In this document: positions 58,389-64,000 of the stretch, piece by piece
Layout: the number at the start of each line of letters is the position of its first letter
Position numbering within the stretch: position 1 is the first letter of the stretch
Assembly: GCF_031801495.1 (NCBI RefSeq)
Contig: NZ_JAOEGC010000002.1
Span: forward strand, 1,922,001 to 1,986,000
Origin: Agrobacterium tumefaciens_K
GTDB lineage: Bacteria; Pseudomonadota; Alphaproteobacteria; Rhizobiales; Rhizobiaceae
Direction: 5' to 3'
DNA: 64,000 bases
Notes under the pieces: model-generated
Told to the model about the DNA's origin: nothing
The model's database searches: none
The model's input: only the letters and a program-made list of their open reading frames with translations
Position numbers and translations under genes: made by a program

Positions 58389-59312
58389 TCAGATGTTGGC
58401 GGAGAACGTGTCGCAATCCTCGACGCGCCCGCTCTGGAAGCCGCGCTTGAACCATTCCGCACGCTGGGCGGACGTACCGTGGTTGAAGCTGTCAGGCACC
58501 ACGTAACCCTGCGTCTGCTTCTGCAGGGTATCATCGCCGATCTGATGGGCCGCGTTCAACGCCTCCTCCAGGTCGCCAGCTTCCAGGATGCCCTTCTGGT
58601 CGGTGAACTTGCCCCAGATGCCCGCATAGCAATCGGCCTGAAGCTCCACCCGCACCGACATACGATTGGCATCCGTCTGGCTCATCGACTGGCGGCGGCG
58701 GTTGAACTCCGGCAGAACGCCGGTCAGGTTCTGGATATGATGGCCGACTTCATGCGCGATCACATAAGCCTGCGCGAAATCACCGGATGCGCCGAACCGC
58801 TGATCCAGCTCACGGAAGAAACTCGTATCGAGATAGACCTTGCGGTCGGTCGGGCAATAAAACGGGCCGCTTGCCGCGGATGCATAACCGCAGGCAGACG
58901 ATACCTGTCCGGAAAACAGAACGAGCGTCGGCTTCTGGTAGGTTTCCCCGGCGGACTGGAAAATGCCGCTCCATGTATCTTCGGTTTCGGCAAGCACCGT
59001 GCGGACGAACGCCGTCGTTTCATCGGAAGACTGGCCCTGCGGCCGCGTACCTGACTGCTGACTCGTAGTGGTCCCACCACCGTCAAGCGAAATGTCACCA
59101 CCGGAAAGCAGCGTCAGGGGGTTGATTCCCAACACCCAGCTTATGATCAGAATCAGCAGAATACCGCCGATCCCGATACCGCCGCCGCGCCGCCCTACCG
59201 GCACACGCAACCCACCACGCCCGAACGGGTCACGCCCGCCACCACCCGGCCCGGCCGACATGCCACGCCGGTCCTCAATGTTGTCCGACTGACGGCGCCC
59301 TCTCCATTCCAT
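58389..59312 (-). CDS. neutral zinc metallopeptidase, YpfJ/KPN_02809 family
   Basis: 307 aa. N-terminal cytoplasmic part rich in Gly/Arg, one membrane segment near 47-66 (GIGGILLILIISWVLGI), then a large extracytoplasmic domain with the zinc-binding HEVGHH near 187-192 and a third ligand probably in ELQADCYAG near 227. CGYASAASGPFYCP near 142 may hold a disulfide. Family members are membrane-anchored proteases of unknown substrate. Convergent with DUF2938, divergent from carB. Confidence 0.9.
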   Translation of the reverse strand: MEWRGRRQSDNIEDRRGMSAGPGGGGRDPFGRGGLRVPVGRRGGGIGIGGILLILIISWVLGINPLTLLSGGDISLDGGGTTTSQQSGTRPQGQSSDETTAFVRTVLAETEDTWSGIFQSAGETYQKPTLVLFSGQVSSACGYASAASGPFYCPTDRKVYLDTSFFRELDQRFGASGDFAQAYVIAHEVGHHIQNLTGVLPEFNRRRQSMSQTDANRMSVRVELQADCYAGIWGKFTDQKGILEAGDLEEALNAAHQIGDDTLQKQTQGYVVPDSFNHGTSAQRAEWFKRGFQSGRVEDCDTFSANI

Positions 59313-59527
59313 GCTTTTCTCCCGGCGAAGCCCGCTTTCCTGATCTGCCCAATAACGGCACTATAATACATCTTGTTCCGGAAGGCAGCAGAAGAGAAAG
59401 CCGGTTTGCCGGCCCAATTGCCAGGGCACGTAGAGTTTCTGTCGATTCACGAATTTATGGGGTTCCGTTCGTGAAGACATTTGCCTATAAGCCGCTTCTA
59501 GCCTGAAATGATTGGAATTGCGCGCCC

Positions 59528-59559
59528 CGGCCGGTGATCTCTCACCGTGGCCGATTTTT
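59528..59559 (+). promoter_or_regulatory. attenuator-like hairpin in the carB leader
   Basis: Stem CGGCCGGTGA / TCACC-GT-GGCCG with loop TCTC and a two-base bulge, followed by ATTTTTG. It ends 24 bases before the carB ATG, so it looks like an intrinsic terminator placed in the leader. Confidence 0.45.
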
Positions 59560-59582
59560 GCGCAACACGAAAGCGGAGAGCC

Positions 59583-62500
59583 ATGCCAAAGCGCCAAGAT
59601 ATTAAATCCATCCTCATTATTGGCGCAGGACCGATCGTCATCGGTCAGGCATGCGAATTCGACTATTCCGGCACACAGGCTTGTAAAGCGCTGAAGGAGG
59701 AAGGCTACCGCGTCATCCTCGTCAACTCCAACCCGGCAACGATCATGACCGACCCGGGCCTTGCCGACGCCACCTACGTCGAGCCGATCACGCCGGAAGT
59801 CGTCGCCAAGATCATCGCCAAGGAGCGCCCGGACGCGCTTCTCCCGACCATGGGCGGCCAGACGGCTCTCAACACCGCACTGTCCCTGAAGCGCATGGGC
59901 GTCCTCGACCGCTACAACGTCGAAATGATCGGCGCGAAGCCAGAAGCCATCGACATGGCCGAAGACCGCGCCCTGTTCCGCGAAGCTATGGCGCGCATCG
60001 GCCTCGAAACCCCGCGCTCCATGCTGGCCAACGCCACCGAGATCAAGGACGCCGATCGCAAGAAGCATGAAGCAGCTCGTGCCGAACTGAAGGGCAAGCT
60101 TTCCGGCGCAGAGCTGGACAAGGCGCTGGACGAGCTGGAAAACCAATGGAACCTCGGCGAGACGGATCGCAAGCAGCGCTACATGGCACACGCCATGGCG
60201 ATTGCCGCGCAGGCGATCGATCACGTCGGCCTGCCGGCCATTATCCGCCCGTCCTTCACGCTCGGCGGCACCGGCGGCGGCATTGCCTACAACCGCTCGG
60301 AATTCTTCGATATCGTGTCCGGCGGCCTCGACGCCTCTCCGACGACCGAAGTTTTGGTCGAAGAGTCCGTTCTCGGCTGGAAGGAATACGAAATGGAAGT
60401 GGTCCGCGACAAGGCGGACAACTGCATCATCATCTGCTCGATTGAAAACATCGATCCGATGGGCGTCCACACCGGCGACTCCATCACGGTAGCTCCTGCC
60501 CTCACCCTGACGGACAAGGAATACCAGATCATGCGCAACGCCTCGATCGCGGTGCTGCGCGAGATCGGCGTGGAAACCGGCGGCTCGAACGTTCAGTTCG
60601 CCGTGAACCCGAAGGACGGCCGCCTCGTCGTCATTGAAATGAACCCGCGCGTGTCGCGTTCTTCCGCGCTAGCCTCCAAGGCCACGGGCTTCCCTATTGC
60701 CAAGGTCGCGGCAAAGCTCGCCATCGGTTACACACTGGACGAGCTGGAAAACGACATCACCGGCGGCGCGACCCCCGCCTCCTTCGAGCCGTCCATCGAC
60801 TACGTGGTGACGAAGATCCCGCGCTTCGCCTTCGAGAAGTTCCCCGGCGCATCTCCGATCCTGACTACGGCCATGAAGTCGGTCGGTGAAGTCATGGCGA
60901 TTGGCCGTACCTTCGCAGAATCGCTGCAGAAGGCGCTACGCGGCATGGAAACCGGCCTGACGGGTCTCGATGAAATCGAAATCCCCGGCTACGAGGAAGG
61001 CGAAGGTTCCAAGAACGCCATCCGCGCCGCCATCGGCACGCCGACGCCGGACCGTCTGCGCATGGTCGCACAGGCGCTGCGTATGGGCATGTCAGAAGAG
61101 GAAGTGCACGAAAACTCGAAGATCGATCCATGGTTCATCGCCCAGTTCAAGGCGATCGTCGACATGGAAGCGCGCATCCGCGAGCACGGCCTGCCGACCG
61201 ACGCCGAAAACCTGCGCATGCTGAAGGCCATGGGCTTCTCCGATGCCCGCCTTGCAAGCCTGACCAGCAAGCGTCCGAAGGAAGTTGCCGAACTGCGCAA
61301 CAGCCTGAACGTCCGCCCGGTGTTCAAGCGCATCGACACCTGCGCCGCCGAATTCGCCTCGCCGACCGCCTATATGTATTCGACCTACGAAATCCCGTTC
61401 GTCGGTGCTGCCCGCTCGGAAGCGCAGGTTTCGGACCGGAAGAAGGTCGTCATTCTCGGCGGCGGCCCGAACCGTATCGGCCAGGGCATCGAGTTTGACT
61501 ATTGCTGCTGCCATGCAGCCTTCGCGCTGAAGGATGCGGGCTTCGAAGCCATCATGATCAACTGCAACCCGGAAACCGTGTCGACCGATTACGACACCTC
61601 CGACCGCCTGTATTTCGAGCCGCTGACCGCGGAAGACGTGATCGAAATCATGCGCGCGGAGCAGGAAAAGGGCGAACTCGTCGGCGTCATCGTGCAGTTC
61701 GGCGGCCAGACCCCGCTGAAGCTCGCGGAAGCGCTGGAAAAGAACGGTATCCCGATCCTCGGCACCGCGCCTGACATGATCGACCTTGCCGAAGACCGCG
61801 ACCGCTTCCAGAAGCTTCTGATGAAGCTCGACCTTGCGCAGCCGAACAACGGCATCGCCTATTCCGTCGAGCAGGCCCGCCTCGTTGCCTCCGAAATCGG
61901 CTTCCCGCTGGTGGTTCGTCCGTCCTACGTTCTGGGTGGCCGCGCCATGCAGATCATCCATTCGGAAGGCCAGCTCCAGACCTACCTGCTGGATACCGTT
62001 CCGGGCCTCGTGCCGGAAGACATCAAGCAGCGTTACCCGAACGACAAGACCGGCCAGATCAACACCCTGCTCGGCAAGAACCCGCTTCTGTTCGACAGCT
62101 ACCTGACCAACGCCGTCGAAGTGGACGTCGATGCGCTGTGCGATGGCGAAAGCGTCTTCGTATCGGGCATCATGGAACACATCGAGGAAGCCGGCATCCA
62201 CTCTGGCGACTCGGCCTGCTCGTTGCCGGCCCGTTCGCTCAGCAAGGAAGTGCTCGACGAACTGGAACGCCAGACGACAGCGCTCGCAAAGGCGCTCAAT
62301 GTCGGCGGCCTGATGAACGTTCAGTACGCCATCAAGGACGGCACGATCTACGTTCTGGAAGTCAACCCGCGCGCCTCGCGTACCGTGCCATTCGTGGCCA
62401 AGACCATCGGCGCGCCGATTGCCAAGATCGCCGCCCGAGTCATGGCTGGCGAGAAGCTCGATCCGGCGATTGCCGCCTATGGCGAGAAGCCCGACCCGCG

Positions 62501-63068
62501 CAACCTGAAGCATATCGCGGTCAAGGAAGCCGTCTTCCCGTTCGCACGCTTCCCAGGCGTCGACATCCTGCTCGGACCGGAGATGCGCTCGACCGGTGAG
62601 GTCATCGGCCTTGACACCGATTTCGCACTGGCGTTTGCCAAGTCGCAGCTCGGCGCGGGCGTCGACCTGCCGCGTTCCGGCGCGGTGTTCGTCTCCGTTC
62701 GCGATCAGGACAAGGAAGGAGTTCTGCCCGCCATCCGCATTCTGGTCGAGGCCGGTTTCAAGGTTCTGGCAACCGGCGGCACGCAACGTTTCCTTGCGGA
62801 ACAGGGCATCAACGCCGAGAAGATCAACAAGGTTCAGGAAGGCCGTCCGCACATCGAGGACGCCATCCGCAACCGTCAGGTCCAGCTGGTCATCAACACC
62901 ACCGACAGCAACAAGGCGATTTCGGACTCGAAGTCGTTGCGCCGCGCGACGCTGATGCAGAAGGTGCCGTACTACACCACGATGGCTGGCGCGGAAGCAG
63001 CTGCTCTCGCCATCAAGGCACTGAAGGCCGGCAATCTGGAAGTTAAGCCGCTGCAAAGCTACTTCTGA
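59583..63068 (+). CDS. carB: carbamoyl-phosphate synthase large subunit
   Basis: 1161 aa. Two ATP-grasp halves: the first makes carboxyphosphate and carbamate (IIGAGPIVIGQACEFDYSG near 12; ENIDPMGVHTGDSI near 300), the second phosphorylates carbamate (ILGGGPNRIGQGIEFDY near 628; EHIEEAGIHSGDSAC near 865). The C-terminal MGS-like allosteric domain begins near 1030 (VFVSVRDQDKEGVLP). The first half has an insertion near residues 145-185 (rich in Lys/Glu/Ala) longer than in E. coli CarB, common in Alphaproteobacteria. The ATG at 59583 follows GGAGAG; the frame is open to 59547 across the leader hairpin. carA is 5.7 kb upstream. Confidence 0.97.
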   Translation: MPKRQDIKSILIIGAGPIVIGQACEFDYSGTQACKALKEEGYRVILVNSNPATIMTDPGLADATYVEPITPEVVAKIIAKERPDALLPTMGGQTALNTALSLKRMGVLDRYNVEMIGAKPEAIDMAEDRALFREAMARIGLETPRSMLANATEIKDADRKKHEAARAELKGKLSGAELDKALDELENQWNLGETDRKQRYMAHAMAIAAQAIDHVGLPAIIRPSFTLGGTGGGIAYNRSEFFDIVSGGLDASPTTEVLVEESVLGWKEYEMEVVRDKADNCIIICSIENIDPMGVHTGDSITVAPALTLTDKEYQIMRNASIAVLREIGVETGGSNVQFAVNPKDGRLVVIEMNPRVSRSSALASKATGFPIAKVAAKLAIGYTLDELENDITGGATPASFEPSIDYVVTKIPRFAFEKFPGASPILTTAMKSVGEVMAIGRTFAESLQKALRGMETGLTGLDEIEIPGYEEGEGSKNAIRAAIGTPTPDRLRMVAQALRMGMSEEEVHENSKIDPWFIAQFKAIVDMEARIREHGLPTDAENLRMLKAMGFSDARLASLTSKRPKEVAELRNSLNVRPVFKRIDTCAAEFASPTAYMYSTYEIPFVGAARSEAQVSDRKKVVILGGGPNRIGQGIEFDYCCCHAAFALKDAGFEAIMINCNPETVSTDYDTSDRLYFEPLTAEDVIEIMRAEQEKGELVGVIVQFGGQTPLKLAEALEKNGIPILGTAPDMIDLAEDRDRFQKLLMKLDLAQPNNGIAYSVEQARLVASEIGFPLVVRPSYVLGGRAMQIIHSEGQLQTYLLDTVPGLVPEDIKQRYPNDKTGQINTLLGKNPLLFDSYLTNAVEVDVDALCDGESVFVSGIMEHIEEAGIHSGDSACSLPARSLSKEVLDELERQTTALAKALNVGGLMNVQYAIKDGTIYVLEVNPRASRTVPFVAKTIGAPIAKIAARVMAGEKLDPAIAAYGEKPDPRNLKHIAVKEAVFPFARFPGVDILLGPEMRSTGEVIGLDTDFALAFAKSQLGAGVDLPRSGAVFVSVRDQDKEGVLPAIRILVEAGFKVLATGGTQRFLAEQGINAEKINKVQEGRPHIEDAIRNRQVQLVINTTDSNKAISDSKSLRRATLMQKVPYYTTMAGAEAAALAIKALKAGNLEVKPLQSYF

Positions 63069-63084
63069 TCCGTTATGCTATAAG

Positions 63085-63117
63085 TGACCGGCTAGCAGCG
63101 ATGCTGGCCGGTTTTCT
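63085..63117 (+). terminator. terminator of carB
   Basis: Stem ACCGGCTAGCA / TGCTGGCCGGT with one mismatch, loop GCGA, followed by TTTCTTTT. Confidence 0.8.
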
Positions 63118-63159
63118 TTTGCCCGGATTTTGCCGGGCGCATGGTTTTGGAGATACGGC

Positions 63160-63606
63160 ATGACCGACAAGATGGAGGTTCTGAACGAACGGCTGTTTCC
63201 TGTCGATGGCGACACCCTGTTTCGTGCCTTCGCCGAACCTGAACTGCTGGCGCAATGGTGGGGGCCGCACGGCTTCACCAATAAAATCGGAGCATTCGAT
63301 TTCCGGCCCGGCGGCACATGGCAGATCACCATGACAGCCTCCGACGGTACCGATTTTCACAACACCTCCACGTTTCGGGAAATCACCGCGCCAAAGCGCA
63401 TCGTCTTCGAACATCACGAGCCGATGCACGTCTACGTCATGGAAATGGACTTGACCGAACAGGCAGACGGCACCCTGCTCAACTGGCGCATGCTGTTCGA
63501 TGCGACGGATGAAAACCTGCAGATCCGGAAATTCATCGCAGCCGCCAACGAACAGAACTTCGACCGTCTGGAAGAGGTTCTTCGCCAGATATCGAGGAAC
63601 GGATAA
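63160..63606 (+). CDS. SRPBCC/AHSA1-domain protein
   Basis: 148 aa, helix-grip fold. LFRAFAEPELLAQWWGPHGF near 22, DFRPGGTWQITM near 47 and FREITAPKRIVFEH near 73 are typical of the activator-of-Hsp90-like START-related group. These bind small hydrophobic ligands or act in stress. The ATG at 63160 has GGAG upstream; the frame is open to 63130. Function not known. Confidence 0.85.
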   Translation: MTDKMEVLNERLFPVDGDTLFRAFAEPELLAQWWGPHGFTNKIGAFDFRPGGTWQITMTASDGTDFHNTSTFREITAPKRIVFEHHEPMHVYVMEMDLTEQADGTLLNWRMLFDATDENLQIRKFIAAANEQNFDRLEEVLRQISRNG

Positions 63607-63727
63607 CGCGCCACGTCGCGGCGAATACCGGCCGCAGCACTTCCCGGCGTTGATCCGGCATCTTTTTTGACGTTTGCTCGTTTTCGCATTTGCAGAAAAG
63701 CCTTCGCGCACAGGGTAAGCCAGGAAT

Positions 63728-64000
63728 ATGAACACGACACGGGACGACGAACAGGCAACTCAGCGCGAATGGATTGGTCTGCTCGTCCTTTCCATTGCCT
63801 GTCTCATCTATTCGATGGATCTGTCGGTCCTGTTCCTCGCCATTCCGGCAATCGTTGCGGACCTCGATCCCTCCGCCTCTGAACTCCTGTGGATCAACGA
63901 CATCTATGGCTTCATGGTTGCCGGATTTCTGGTGACGATGGGAACGCTGGGGGACCGTATCGGACGCAGGCGCGTCTTGCTGATCGGCGCTTTCGCCTTC
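63728..64000 (+). CDS. MFS transporter, DHA2 (14-TMS) type, 3' end beyond the window
   Basis: First 91 residues only. One membrane segment at 17-37 (LLVLSIACLIYSMDLSVLFLA), the typical LWINDIYGFMVAGFLVTMGTLGDRIGRRRV with the A-motif, as in QacA/SmvA/EmrB-like drug exporters. ATG at 63728, close behind AGGA. The gene continues past base 64000, so the full product cannot be judged. Confidence 0.85.
   Translation, partial: MNTTRDDEQATQREWIGLLVLSIACLIYSMDLSVLFLAIPAIVADLDPSASELLWINDIYGFMVAGFLVTMGTLGDRIGRRRVLLIGAFAF

Noticed and set aside
59361..60470. Minus-strand frame of 369 codons
   Set aside because: Antisense of the carB start and leader; it would also remove the carB promoter.
61092..63056. 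Minus-strand frame of 654 codons
   Set aside because: Antisense of carB; composition is of the shadow type and no domain is seen.

Overview
The window reads as a stretch of the circular chromosome of an alphaproteobacterium of the family Rhizobiaceae, most probably Agrobacterium or a close relative. The grounds are an Agp2-type bathy-bacteriophytochrome with a fused receiver domain, the rhizobial 684-aa RpoD next to DnaG, an Omp25/31-type porin, a VirC1-like ParA, CtrA-type boxes, and an ArsR-methyltransferase fusion that matches the SahR description. Genes are dense on both strands and usually end in strong, often bidirectional hairpin terminators. No insertion sequence, prophage, CRISPR array or rRNA was seen. 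There is one tRNA, tRNA-Ile2 (CAT).

Region 1-17.5 kb. A lytic transglycosylase cut by the window edge is followed by a probable 25-aa membrane peptide, the sahR-metF operon, ettA and a lysophospholipase-like hydrolase. Then come a compact operon (EamA exporter, class III CoA-transferase, ThDP enzyme), a HugZ-like protein, RidA, a DUF442 phosphatase-like protein, an aldose-epimerase-like protein, a polar-growth-type L,D-transpeptidase behind a consensus CtrA box, a TetR/MFS pair and an orphan ParA.

Region 17.5-30.5 kb is the main metabolic island. Leftward genes encode an ethanolamine-type APC permease, a gamma-glutamylamide synthetase of the glutamine synthetase fold, an aldehyde dehydrogenase, an iron alcohol dehydrogenase and an N-formylglutamate-amidohydrolase-family hydrolase. 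Rightward genes encode an RpiR regulator, a complete ABC importer and a zinc alcohol dehydrogenase. Together they could import an amino alcohol, mask its amine with glutamate, oxidise the alcohol to an acid and release glutamate again. This is inference.

Region 30.5-43.2 kb holds a solitary ABC-like ATPase, an MHS-family transporter, metH (with the same 20-bp SahR-type palindrome that lies in front of sahR-metF, one mismatch), an AGE-family epimerase, a phosphatase, envelope proteins (porin, glycine-zipper protein, SIMPL protein), the tRNA and YjbQ.

Region 43.2-64 kb carries the bacteriophytochrome behind a small upstream ORF, a TonB-like DUF930 protein, and rpoD, dnaG and yqeY. carA and carB follow, separated by a MATE exporter, a chemoreceptor, a DUF2938 membrane protein and a YpfJ-type metalloprotease. 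An AHSA1 protein and the start of a DHA2-type MFS transporter end the window.
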